Position numbers and translations under genes: made by a program | Shown here: positions 50,201 to 62,450 of the stretch, one piece after another | Layout: the number at the start of each line of letters is the position of its first letter | Position numbering within the stretch: position 1 is the first letter of the stretch | Notes under the pieces: model-generated | Told to the model about the DNA's origin: nothing | Database searches by the model: none | The model's input: only the letters and a program-made list of their open reading frames with translations | Origin: Kalaharituber pfeilii | Taxonomy: Eukaryota > Ascomycota > Pezizomycetes > Pezizales > Pezizaceae | DNA: 64,000 nt | NCBI GenBank assembly: GCA_015179045.1 | Contig: WHUZ01000094.1 | Coordinates: forward strand, 158,770 to 222,769 | Reading direction: 5' to 3'

Positions 50201-53200
50201 AGGCACAATTAAACTATTCTGCAGCTAAGTACTAGTCTGCATCTGCTCATGTGTGCTATTCTACAACTACTTGTACGTAACCTTTAGACATTCCAATGGA
50301 TGGCGACTGTTCATTGGTCGATGTTGGTCTTTCTATGACGTTCAAATACCTCCCTTTGCCTTGAGTTCAGTAAGTGTGGCTTATGGGCAGGCAGCATTCG
50401 GCCCAGCTTTTAGGCTATATCTGGAGCTATGAGGTCCGATTTCATTGTTCTTCTATGGCATGCGATGACATGTTCTGAAGTTCTTCTTCACATGAGTCCA
50501 CGGCTGGCTACGCATGAGTGTTTCACCTACTAAGTACTAGCAATAGCAAAATTTTCAAACAGTTCATTATGCATATACGCTTTGATGCGTGGAGGTCATC
50601 CTAAAGCACTGAAAAATTAGTGGTACAGTATGCACATCGAAGTATCAATCAGCAATATTTTCCTATTCTGGGATCGTGAGCAAGTAACGATGCTTGTGGT
50701 CGTTAACCCCACATATATTACTCGGTCTCGAACCTTGCTACCGTATATTTCTGGCGCTGCTCAGGTTGTCTATCTGCTCTAACTCCCGTCATCAAGACTA
50801 GTACAGCAGCTGGGCACCGCAGTCGATTTCTGGTAAAGCGGACTATTTCAACCGAAATATTTCCTACTTGAGCTTCTATAGCAATTGCCAACAGGGTTAT
50901 ATAGTCATTAGGATTGCATTGTTCTTCACTAGCAACAAGGATTATGGGGCGGGATACTGTATCATGAGCAATGAATCTCAATTCTCAATCATTATGCAAC
51001 AAAAGGAAAGAGGCAGGAAAGACATCTCAGTTTATGAATAGTGCAGTAATTGAAGATGAGCAATGATAACTTCCACAGAAGGAAAGTCCTAGCTGGGAAA
51101 CAGTGCAATGTTCAGCAACATACAGAATATGATCACTCAGACGTTCCTTGCTTTTTCCGCGTACATCAAATATTCTATCCGGCAAGCCAGTCAGAGCTAC
51201 GGTTAGATGAGGATGTTGAGCCGCCCAGAGTTATCCGAAGTCACAGTTCTGTGTCACAAAAAAAGTTGAGGTAGCACCTGTTTCCCGTCATAAACCCACT
51301 AACCACATATCCCCGAAATGTGGAGGAGCTCTGCGCACCACGACTCCTCATCACAACAGTCAACACCATGGAAAAAAAAATTCCTCCCAATTATCAATTA
51401 TCCGTTTCGTATCACATAGAGATCCACATGTGCAAGCGTGCACCTGCCATAGGGAGCATACCACATCATATCGCATTGGGTAGACCAGAGGTAGCTGGTC
51501 TTGCATAACACTTCTCTTCTCCTTTGTTGCTTTTTTTTTTTTTTTTTTTTTTTTTTTGAAACTTAGTTTTTACTTTTCTTTTCTTTTGTTCACTTTAGTT
51601 AGAAATTCTGCTTCAGATACCCCAGTACATTGCGCAAAGGAGCATAGTTTGGCTGAAGATGTTGTAAATTACTGACATGTAGTGGCGTTAACTTGAACCT
51701 AACCGCCCCAAGTTTGGAAGCTCCATATTGCTAGTTTCTCATTATTTGGACCTCGAGTTGCCCCGCATCAACTACAAGGGAATGGAGAGGCGGGAGAGGC
51801 GGGGGAGGAGCTTGCGCAATTGCTGTGCATTGCATGGTACATCCTCCGCACATCAATACCCCCTCCTTCGTTGCGAAGCAAGAATTCATAGTGGAAATTG
51901 AACGGAGAGGTACCTCAATCTAGTATATATGTATGCGGTACATGTGCAGGCGCATAATATAGAATAGAAGGGGATGTGGAGAGGTAATTCTCATGCCAGT
52001 GGGAAATTAAGTTTTACTCGAGGTGGGTCCCCCACGTTACGTAAGGATGATCATTAATTGTTTATGTTGTTTAAACTCTGACATGATCTGAGCAATTATG
52101 AAACACTAAAAATCGGCTCATGGTGATGATGTTTTATGGAAGGATCATCAGAGTTTTGCTTTTGCAGGTGAATGTCACGTGAATTTGTACAGGTGGGAAG
52201 TTTTACAATGCATGATGATTGGTAGGTTAAGATGGGGGACATCAAGAATAGCGGCCATTGCAAGATGAAACCCTGCATGGTACATACGTGCAGTGTTTAG
52301 ACCCCGGCAGTTATAATTACTGCAACGAAGGATACCGGGTATGCAGGAGCTTTGTTTGAACGAATGTATCCATACATTGAATTATCATCCGAAATTACAA
52401 TACTGCCGAACGTACAAGTTAACTGCTCTGCTTCAGGATGCCTTTATTCTACTACCTGCTCAAAGCATGTAGTAGCTTTGATGTGCAGATTCAATGATGT
52501 ACAAGGTCTGTGAAGGATGTACGCATATTCTACATACGTACTGTACTGTCCCTCATCCCATGACTCATGATCATCTCTCATCTCATTCCACACCGCAGCT
52601 CAGCTAAAACTCTAACTGCACTACGTTTCACAGCTTTGAAGCTTGAGCTGCGTTTTCTACAAATATTCGCCGGTGCTCGACCCCGCACACCTTGCATTCC
52701 CATGGAAGCCTTTTTTTTAAGAAGATAAATGATAATCATGGCAATTGGGTTGAAATGCGGATGACATGTGAAATTTCGAATAGGGCCCTGGAGTGAGACT
52801 AAACTCCCAATTGCAACCAGGAGGTAGGGCCTAGGCTTGATAACATCGAAACGAAACTCTAGGCTTGGAATGGTTAACGAGTTGAATGGAAGAGGGATTG
52901 TTAGTACGAGGCCAGGATTGTTCTAGAGATACTGGGGCTAAGGTGCCTTTATGACGTTTTTGACGTTTTGTCGTACTTGTTTAATTTCAGGCTAACATGA
53001 TAGGCCGAGACGAGGCCGATGTAAAGCGCTACAGGGCATCCATGGGGAACGGCTTTGTCCTTTGGGGTCTCCAGCCTTGGTGTTACGCCTCTCCCTATCC
53101 GCCCCATAGCGAAGGTACAGCGATAAAAATACTGAAGCAGGGATATCTTCGGTGGTCATCGTTTTAGATATCGCAAACATTTCAATTGCGACTGGTTGGT

Positions 53201-56200
53201 TGGTCGGAGCTCCACCCACCATCTCATCTCAACCTCATCTATGACATGTACTGTCAATGACCGCTCAATGGGACAGACTGTTCAATGGACAGCGAAACTA
53301 AGTTAGCTAAAGTCTGCTCAGAACTCAAGCAATTGCTGTTGAGGCCAAGGCGTGCATTGATGATTTTCTAAGTAAAATTAGTGTATCCCATTGAACGGTC
53401 ATAGACAGTATGCGGACGCTGCACTTCTTGGATGGGGGGTATGTTTTCTTTGTCCTGATTGGGAATATGGAGCACATGTTTCGAACCCGAACTTGAGACT
53501 CGTCCCCATTGACAAACGTACGGAACGGGGCGGGAATGGTCAGCGGGCTGTGATGTTGATGCAATCCAAAGTGGACTGATGTCCTGATGTCTGTCCTGGC
53601 GTAAGGTTCCTTATGGCCAAGTGTGAAAGTTGATAAATGAGTAAACTGAACGTGATCTCCAAATTTGGTTAGGATTGGGACTTGGCATGGTTGAGGCGCC
53701 GAGAGTTAGACGACAAAGTTAAGCTCAAACTGGTGATGGATAGTCGTGGCTCGCTTCTCGTGTCGCGTGCTCGATCTGGTACCGGTCGAGGAGGGCGATG
53801 GTGGGGGCACTGGTGAATGCGGGGCGTAAAGGGGCCGGCAGACTAGGGTTGTCAGAGATACAGTAAGGCGATTCTTGCCCCATTCTACTAGTGGGGCATC
53901 GTTTGGAGTATCTGCAAACCCGTTTTGGAATGTACCCGAAGAGTAAGATAGCTTGGAAGTTGCGGGCATCCAAAAAGCAACAAAGTTAGGAACGGCCCAG
54001 CCCAGGAAGATCACCCGCCGGGGGCAGCATGTGGGAACGGATGTTGCTTTTGTGCAGATGTGAGATGGGTCAACTATGGGTGCCGAGATCGTGCCGAGGG
54101 CGCTGGATCGGAATAATCCATACAGGCTAAATGGGAGCTCCCCATCGGTTATGGTTATTCGGTGGGCCGGAAGGGCGATGGAAGCGAACGTGCATAACAG
54201 CATATGCATAAGGGAAAGGCAACCAAGCGTGAGTGATCGAGATCTGTGCTGCGGAAAAGGTAAGGCGGAGATGGGAGATGGGGTGTTGGAGATGAGCTGG
54301 GGGTGCAATTCCGCGCGGCATGCATGCATTGCTAATACATAGGATGTAAATATGGTATGTATTCTGCAACAGTTTGATGAACTTTGGGAGCCCATGGTGA
54401 TACTCTCTATCTAGTTGGGTTTGTGATCGATCCTGGGGTGCCAGTATCCCCGGAAATGGTCGCCTGCGCACACAGTGGTGGGCAAGCGGACTGAGCTTTT
54501 CCGGGTAAGCAGAGCCTTGCTGCTTCTTCCCCGACATTAACTGCAGATGCATCAATTGGGCGGCACTCCGGTCCGATGTTCCTGCAGACACGTTTTGTAC
54601 GTACCTTCCGTGGAAGCTTCGCTGAATGTTCTCTATAGACATGGATTGAAGCGCAAGCTCAAATACCATTGGCTTATCGATACGGAGGGCAGTGCATGGG
54701 GGCTGCAAGGGACCAAATTGAAAGCAAACTTCATTCCAGGTCGGGGGCGTCTGTTTACAACAATTGTGCGTGAACCCAGGATTTACTCGCCTCCCGCATG
54801 AATCCAACAGGCATTCCAGAAGCTGTTTTTCCATGCATGCAGGTTAGCATTCCAAGCGTCACCGCTGCCTCCACTCCACCAATTACATTTCTGCCTCCTT
54901 GAGGATTGCTCTGCTGGCCAGCCATCGCGGCGGGCATCAGTTTCAGCAGCGCTATTCTTTTAGTAATTAGAAGCCACAGTACGCTACATGCAACAGATGC
55001 AGATGTTGGACGCCTCTTGCCACTGCATTGCATTTCGAGTTTCCTCTGGAGCTCCCACAGATCTTCCAGGGGTTTATTAGCGGGTTTTAGATCCAAACCC
55101 GGGTTGAAGGGCGCCGCTGAAGGAAGAAAAGCAAATCTCAACTTTCAGCAGGTACAGAACCAAGAGAGGTGGAGGTCGCCATAGCCACGACGCTAACGTC
55201 GCCACAAGGCTACCATCTGAAATAGCGAACACTTCCTCTGCCCTACTGTGTAGGCCTTCGCTAAACGCGCGCTATACCCTTCGGATGGACCTTTCCAAGT
55301 TGGAGGCTGCCGCGGGCAAGAAGACATGGGACGAGACACAAGTGGTGCCGAGACTAGAGACAAGTCATCGTCCAACAAACACGAATTGGTATGTGCACAA
55401 CCCATGTCAGATGTTTCTGCGTACTGTAGGTGACCGTCAGCACAATTGACCGAACACAAGGCGAACGACGCGACACGACACCGACATTCGTGGGGTCACA
55501 ATTTCACAGCTTCAAGTACCGCATGTGACTTTGCCGAGCTCTGCCACGTCGCTGCACGCATGCATGCATATGCATGCAAGGGAGCCACCCATGCATTTCA
55601 ATTTCTCTATTTGCAAACAGAAAATAAATACTGTAAATAATGGTTTAGTGCAAGCTCAACTAAAGGTTGATACCGGTAACTGAATTCCTTTTATTATTAG
55701 TGGTTTTGGGATACCGTGACTATGCATTCTTCCTCCCAGCTTTCCCCTTTTTCCTGATCTTCCCGATCGTCGATCGATGGCGATCGACTGCATTTGTATG
55801 GCCCATTGAGAATCCATCTGGTGTGCCCTTGTTCCTGCTTTCAAGACCAGCTTTGTCCTTATGGGGACCGAGGTCACCTGAGCTTGATGGTACTGATGCT
55901 CGGTGCTGAGTTTGAAGGGCTCACTTTGGTGAGGCGTGGGGCATCAGGTCTTATTCCTCCGTACGTTCGGCGCTAAATGAGATGGAGTATCAGGTCATCG
56001 AGCATGAGACGCCGATGGGAAGGTTGGGCGTCGGACCGAGTGGGTATATCGATGAGATTATCACATGGGGGAGGTAATGGCGTTATAATTGGGGAAAGTG
56101 TCAGGCGGTGAACGTGTAAGGGCTGAATCTCGGCCTACCTCAATTAGGGCTAAGCAGCAAGGAGAGCTGTAAACTTGATGATCGAGGAGGCTGGGTAGCT

Positions 56201-58365
56201 TTAAGGCTGGGCGAAGCAGAGAAGGATAAGTGTTACGGCCTGGAGTGGAGTCGGGTTATGGTTGGACGTTGGTTGTTTCTGTTGATCAGGAGCATATTGG
56301 GCCGTTCATAACCAGCAGTTTTGATTTGCTAATATGGTACAATACGGCTGAGGCTAGATGTGTTTTCCGGGTTTGCACTGTTTTGAATACGCTGCATCTC
56401 GGCTGGAGAGTACCAAACACGTTTGCACGGCTATCCGCGGGAGTGAGGTTCGGGACGGGCCGAGCGGTGGAGATCAGCTTCCGAATCTCATTCTAGGAGG
56501 TTGGGGATGACTATCATAACAGAATCGTCGACTCACAAATTGAGGGAACGATTGGTGTTTGGATCATCCAGTAGCCAGAACACCACAGGCCAATTAGAGC
56601 ACTGGTATAGGACCTGGGGGCTCTCGCTTATGGAACTTGGAAAACTAATTGGCTTGCAAATTTGATGGTAAAATAAACCAGGCTGTTTACGATGCAGCAC
56701 CTTGTGACCTGTGTAATATGCTGCTATTGATTTCTATCTAAGCATGCTGTCGGTTATGGGTTATACGAGTAAGATATACAAGTTACATAGAGTAACACGC
56801 ACACATGTGTATCGAGTTATCCGGTGAGATGGTGTTGAGGATGAGAAAATACCAACTTCTACTCTGGGATCAACTTTTTCTCATTATCCGGTGATGCGCA
56901 GGAAAATACAAGACAGCTCACCCATTTTTCATCCTATATATAGATTACAAAAGTGTAAACTATTTGTATATAGTAGACAACACACCTTACTGTAAAACCC
57001 CTGAGTGAATTGCTTACTTATTAATTCTAAAGCTTACTATACTACATCATACATTGTATGCAATGTGAAACTTCCTTACCTCCAGTACTACTGTACAAAG
57101 AAGTTGCATATATACTTGTAAGTATCATGAAAGAAAAGGAAAGCAAAGAAAATACTCAAGCCCCAGAAAATAAAAGCATATTTATATATTAGGTCGAAAG
57201 GACACCTAATAGTGAAATTAAATATCGTGAGAAAAAGCATACATACTGTAAATCATTAGTTTGCTTCATGCATTATATTAGCCAGACACTGGACATGCTG
57301 ACATAAGCACTTACTAATATGCTGAGATGAAATATCTTTTCTTTTTTTTTTTTTTCTTTTAATTTCATTTTCTCTTATTTTCTTTATTTTCTTTACTTGG
57401 CTTTTTTGCAAACCCCATTCCGGAGTGGTAGGCAGCATTGCACTTTCGTATTACTGTAGCGTCGCACTGGGTTCTGGCACCTCATGGTCCCAAGGCACTA
57501 TGTAGTGATATGAGGGTAAGAGGTGACACTCATGTCGATACGAGTGTCCACTGTCTAATCGCTTCATCTGGTCATTCACATTTCTGTTGTTCTCATCAAT
57601 CGTAAGGATTATTACATGTGCTATGCAGTCTACACGCGCTGCTCGCTCAAATCAAAGCCTGTCGTTATTACTCTATATCTAGACTGATATCTCGCCTCGG
57701 TACTTCTGTCATATAAGACTGACTGCTCCGCTCCCGTCATGGCCCGGCCCGATGATAGAACTTGTTGACGCCTTTATGAGATTCAAGTCAAGGGGCAGTG
57801 GTGCCTGTAGCTGTGGTGAATGGGCAACGCTAGTTATCCATTGATGACTGTCGATAAGGATATTCAATTTCTGGCTAGCTTGTGCATGGCCAGCTATGCA
57901 TACAGGGCTATAAGGGATATAAGAGAATGGAAACTGTATAACACATTTCATTAAAAGAAATTGTAACTCAATACGTCTTCGGAGACAGCGATATTGTATA
58001 GGCTGTACGGTACATTCATCAATATTGATGTAATCTACTAGAGAGAGATGGAGAAAGAGAAGGAATTCAGCATTTCGTGCAAAGTGACTTAGCTGAGGAA
58101 AATTGCTGCAGTACAAGTTTATGAATTCAGAACATAATGTGAAGAAAGTATGCTATTCCACATCCATACCACAATCACAGGCAGGCCTAACTGCACAAAA
58201 CCTTAAATTTCAAACCCTCCATGCTCCCATCTCTGCCCCATGATCTTTCAAAAGCTTTATTGCCCACTCGAGTTCAGCCAGTCTCTCCGGATCCCTTTGA
58301 AGGTGTCTCACCTCACTTACATAAAGTTGTTCAGCCGCATTTAGTACAGTACCATACTCTCTACC

Positions 58366-58452
58366 CCTCACATTCGCCCTGCCATGGCGAACAGCTGCAT
58401 GCGGGGTCACGTGAGGAAAAAAAAAAAAAAAAAAAAAAAATCCCTTACATTC
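58366..58452 (+). mobile_element. Micro-retroposon copy A
   Basis: The body at 58376 begins GCCCTGCCATGGCGAACAGC and ends GCGGGGTCACGTGAGG, followed by about 24 As. CCTCACATTC (58366-58375) and CCTTACATTC (58443-58452) flank it, a 10-bp duplication with one C/T difference. It splits an ankyrin-coding frame: the codons for Asn-Val-Arg occur on both sides. Confidence 0.82.
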
Positions 58453-59406
58453 ACCTCTGCACCCCCCCTTTTTTTTTTTTTAGTAATATTAGTTTTACAA
58501 CTAAGCCCTAGAGAGCATGTGGCAGCTTGTAAGACACTTCCATACTGTCCTGCCGTTATATGTGCATCTGCACCTGCATTCAGAAGCATCATGAAGACCT
58601 CCAAAGATCTCAATGCTGCTGCGTGTAGAGTAGTGCCGTACATTTCTCCCATTATGTTGGCTTCTGCTCCTGCATCTAATAACACTTTGACTATAGATTT
58701 CTTGCCCTTAAAGGCAGTGGCTTGCAAGGCAGTCCCATATTGGCCACTGACAATGTTGACGTCTGCTCCTGTATCTAACAGCATTTTGATTATAGATTCA
58801 TCGCCCCTACGGGCAGCGGCTTGCAAGGCAGTCCCAGAGTGGCCACTGGCAACATTGATATCTGCTCCTGCATCCAACAGCATTTTGAGTACGGATTCAG
58901 CTCCCCTAGCAGCAGCAGCAGCAGCTTGTAAGGCAGTCCCATATTGCCCGCCAACGAGGTGGACATCTGCTCCAGCATCTAGTAGATATTTCACAATAGC
59001 ATCATGTTCTGACAGGGCTCCTCCTTGAAGAGCGAATTCATAGCTTCCTCCCTCCGCATTTACTTTTGCACCATGCTCTATTAGGAGCTTTATAATATTA
59101 GTCTTAGTTTCAGTATTAGCCTCTTTGTCAGGTACCAGTATCTTATCAATAGTCTCTTTGGGGGATGTCACTGCCTGCAGCACAGTATCATAATATCGTT
59201 GCTGCACATTAATGTCAAGTCCTTGGTCTAGTAGAAACCTTAACATAGCCTGTTGACCACAGAAGGCTGCTAGATTTAAAGAGCTGTTGGTATATGGATA
59301 ACCTTCGAGCTCTAATTCGTTACCTGGAACAGTAAGATTTGCTCCTCTGTTAATAAGCATCTGAGCAATCTCTACTGACCCCTGCATTGCACTTGCCGTA
59401 ATTAGT

Positions 59407-59454
59407 CTTACTAGAGGCCCTGCCATGGCGAACAGCCGCATGCGGGGTTACGTG

Positions 59455-59492
<38 letters not shown>

Positions 59493-59503
59493 CCTTACTA
59501 GAG
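59407..59503 (+). mobile_element. Micro-retroposon copy B with 10-bp target-site duplication
   Basis: The exact 10-mer CTTACTAGAG stands at 59407-59416 and 59494-59503. The body starts at 59417, GCCCTGCCATGGCGAACAGC, and differs from copy A by C/T changes (AGCCGC for AGCTGC, GTTAC for GTCAC). The tail is 37 As. It interrupts the ankyrin region of the NLR-like pseudogene. Confidence 0.85.
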
Positions 59504-61163
59504 ACAATATCTACTTGTGCACCGTGTCAACGTTTCACCATTTCAGGTTGTTACCCTCAACTGCCCCACGAAGTGCATAACGCACATCTTGATCAGGTAT
59601 ATTGACATCGCCGACAAGATCCAGTAGACCTCTCACCAACTGAATTGATCCTGTGCTTGCTGCATCAGCAAGGCTCACAGATTTGCAGATCCTTTCTTGA
59701 TTGAGGTTGCTGGAGAAAAGTTGTTAGTAAACAGGAAGCATATCAACAGTGCAGTACCAGATAGCTGAGACAGTATCCTCAAAACCGTCATGAGAGTCAT
59801 TACCAAGGTACCATGCATGCAATATGGATAGTAAGGAGTTGATAGGAAATTCATCAGACAAAATATTCTGCAGTAGCTCTTTCAAAATACTAGTAGAAGA
59901 TATCTTTGCTGAACATAACTTGACATGAAATGGAAATGAAGTAGCAATATAGTGGAACAATTCCCCGGTGAAATTGAGGAAATTGGAAGTACGGCCAAAT
60001 AGGTGCATAGTACGGAAGCCTACCCATATTGTTTCAATGCTGTGCTATTTGTGTATATGCATTTATCCAGTCCCACCCATTGTCCTAGGGCCACTCTCTT
60101 ATAAGAACCCCTGTACTGTGTAATATATCAGTTGCACTATATCCTGCTAAACTGCAATAAGGCCGCAGCAGGAATCAACAACTGCTTGTGGCGAGTACTT
60201 TGTCTTGAGGAAAACAACCTCATCTGGGTTGGTGGCAACTACCTGTGCAAACTCGACGCAGCTTAGATGTCTCCTTGCTATGATCACCCAAGTCAATGCC
60301 CAGCCAGCAAGGGCTTTCATGGCTAATGTCTGCTTGGATATTTTGCCTATAATGTGCCTATATGTTGCATCAAATGTCTGATGGTAGTGATTTTAGAGCA
60401 ATTCTGATGTCAGCTAAGGAAGACTGTTCGAATAATTCATCGATTTGACATTTTGCCCATAGAAACCTGGTTGACCTTAACAATGAACATCTACTTCAGC
60501 ACATTGATGATTCTTTCCCCTCCACTTCTTGTTTTTGTTTGAGCCACTGCTGTTTTTTTTCTAGAATATTGGTTGTTTTCTCTATGAATGTACTATGTTC
60601 ATTGAGATTTGCCATGATTGCTGCAATATTGGCTTCCAGGAGCAGTATCAACTGTTGAACAAGCAAATGTGCCTGAGATTTTACCTACATAAGGTAAGCA
60701 TGGAATGCTTGGGAATATTTGTTTTGAACCGGCGGACATATGCTGTTAAGTGCACCTTTCCCATCCATAAAAAGCCCGCAAATACTTTTGAAAAACTCAA
60801 TCAGGTCACCATATGCAACGCATAAGGCCTATGGACTTCTAATGAGTACAGGTAACTGTAAAGCAGGGTAGTATAGCTTATCTTCTTCACTCCGTCGTAG
60901 TGGGAACATAGCTCCGCGTATTGCAAGAGATAACCTAGATAACGCATCCATTTTTCCATTGCTTCCTCTAATTTATCAAAAAGTCTGTATATCGTATCCC
61001 AGTCTATACAGAAATAATTAGAATCACAGCAGAAAGCAAGAGCAGAGACCAGTTGAGGCATATACTCAGAATGTAAACTCACGTCAATAAAGAAGCGTAA
61101 TCCCCCGACAACGAGGGAGGAAAATTCCGGGCTGCGCTGAGTCATTAATCCCTGGGCATTCAA

Positions 61164-62141
61164 GTAACTATTGGAAACCGCTAAAAAGCCCTTGACTTTT
61201 GATGTATATTTCCGTGTGATAACTGTTCTAGCCTGGCCACGGATATTGTTAATTCACGAAGCGACGAGTCTGTTCGCGGATGGACTGATTCCTGAATAAA
61301 CTAGTCCACTCGTGAACCTGGAACAACGCCCCAGCACAAGTACCATTAGGTACCTCATTTGAGTAACATTTCAGGGTCTTATCTATATAGACAGAGATAT
61401 CCAAAATCCTCTGCCATTCCAGATGTATAAATGTAGAAATTACAGGGGTTGCATTGATGCCAAGTATCTTAGTTTTGGTGGTTGGACTGCCAGAAAGGGT
61501 AGTTAAGATGCTTCTGCAAATGCCAAGTATCCTTTTTTTTGATCACGTAACCCCACATAAAGGCGGCCGCTGGCAAAGTATACATTTTAAGCAAGTCTTG
61601 AAGTAGTTATTTCATTAAGGAATTTTTCTACTATCACTTCTTGTCTGTGTTTTATTCTAATCATCTAGGTACATGTGAGTCACTGCCTCGCTGCAGTGTA
61701 TACCAACCTCTTTCCATTTTTTTCCATAGTCAACATGCTTTCAGTTCCAATTTCTCAATATCTGTATTCACAGTCCCAACCTCACTCACATCTAGCCATA
61801 CCTAAAACCTAAGAACTTTAAGCAAATGCTACTCTATTGAACTAATTAGTTTTCATACACTGTATTGACTCTTAGATTGGCTATGTCTGTGATTGGGAGT
61901 TTGTGATACATGTCAAGGTAAAATTTCTGTCACATTTTTTATCCTTAGGTTTAATTAATTGTATTCCAGAAGTTACATGTCCAGATCATTGTGATAAAGG
62001 AAATTCTGGTAATTATACTAATTAGACAGAGGGAGAGTGATGATCTTGATATATATATTACTACTGTTATCTCATAGATAGTTATGGTAGCTTACTATGA
62101 CCTTAAATCATTAGCGAGTATATAGATACATATCAGTACCT
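61164..62141. other. AT-leaning segment inside the NLR-like remnant
   Basis: About 1 kb with no open frame of note lies between the two N-terminal pieces of the NLR-like remnant. Apart from micro-retroposon C nothing is recognised. It may be inserted or strongly decayed DNA. Confidence 0.4.
61525..61581 (-). mobile_element. Micro-retroposon copy C (diverged, minus strand)
   Basis: Read on the minus strand it starts TGCCAGCGGCCGCC, ends ATGTGGGGTTACGTGATC, and has a tail of only 8 As. AAGTAT flanks it on both sides (61525-61530 and 61576-61581). The 3' part matches copies A and B closely; the middle has diverged. The short tail and short duplication suggest an older insertion. Confidence 0.6.
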
Positions 62142-62450
62142 CTAGGTACATTCATGATCCTGACTAGACTGGATGTTCGCAGCTAGACGGTGTTCCTCAG
62201 GAGCGCCACGTATTTTTTGGAATCTAGTCGGTTTGTGAACCAACAATGTCCGTGGCCAGACTAGAACAATACTGCTCTGGCAATGCTGGTTATCAAGCTC
62301 CGCTATCATATCTAATATGCTGGTTGCTGGCGCGCCCTGAAATGCTTTTCTCTGTGTTCCAGTAAGCATATTCTGGCATCTAGAGAGTTGTTCCTGGAAA
62401 ATTTCGTCACCAGCCAAAGGATTTAAAGGTACGATACTGGGGACAACCAT
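62142..62450 (-). pseudogene. Possible first N-terminal piece of the NLR-like remnant
   Basis: A 102-codon frame reads QEQLSRCQNMLTGTQRKAFQ, then SILDMIAELDNQHCQSSIV and PTRFQKIRGAPEEHRLA. Short helical text of this type usually opens fungal NACHT proteins, just before the part found at 61163. The roughly 1-kb gap between the two makes the link tentative. Confidence 0.35.

Larger units (their letters stand above)
45589..58209. other. Long gene-poor region upstream of the cyclin gene
   Basis: The first kilobase is GC-rich (promoter and leader side of the cyclin gene) with a 22-G run and GGGC repeats. The rest has many short frames without domains. The longest is 229 codons on the minus strand at 53706-54395; it starts MGSQSSSNCC, has mixed composition and no recognisable motif, so it is left uncalled. 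A 27-base T-run lies at 51531-51557. Confidence 0.45.
58210..61163 (-). pseudogene. NACHT/ankyrin NLR-like (STAND) gene remnant, NACHT core deleted
   Basis: Read on the minus strand, 61163 to about 60500 gives a helical N-terminal domain as in fungal NLR-like proteins (SLVVGGLRFFIDVSLH, WDTIYRLFDKLEEAMEKW, then LLEANIAAIMANLNEHS). It runs almost directly into the post-NACHT text RFLWAKCQIDELFEQSSLAD near 60468. The P-loop and Walker region, usually over 200 residues, is absent. After a frameshift come TLAMKALAGWALTW and VVDSCCGLIAV, then stops. A likely intron (GTACTG...CCAG) leads to ankyrin repeats such as VLLDAGAEANIMGEMYGTTL, down to 58210. There are several stops and frameshifts. Two micro-retroposons split the ankyrin part at 58.4 and 59.4 kb. 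Such proteins act in self/non-self or microbe sensing; this copy cannot be functional. Confidence 0.78.

Noticed and set aside
51531..51557. T27 run as the tail of a minus-strand micro-retroposon
   Set aside because: No body with the shared start or GGGGTYACGTGA end is next to it, and no clear flanking duplication is seen.
53706..54395. 229-codon minus-strand frame as a gene
   Set aside because: There is no domain and no splice or promoter support, and other frames on both strands are also partly open here. It is left uncalled rather than denied.
58407..59441. An intact 344-codon ankyrin protein
   Set aside because: Its first and last codons are micro-retroposon sequence, and ankyrin coding continues on both outer sides in other frames. 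It is a fragment of a pseudogene.
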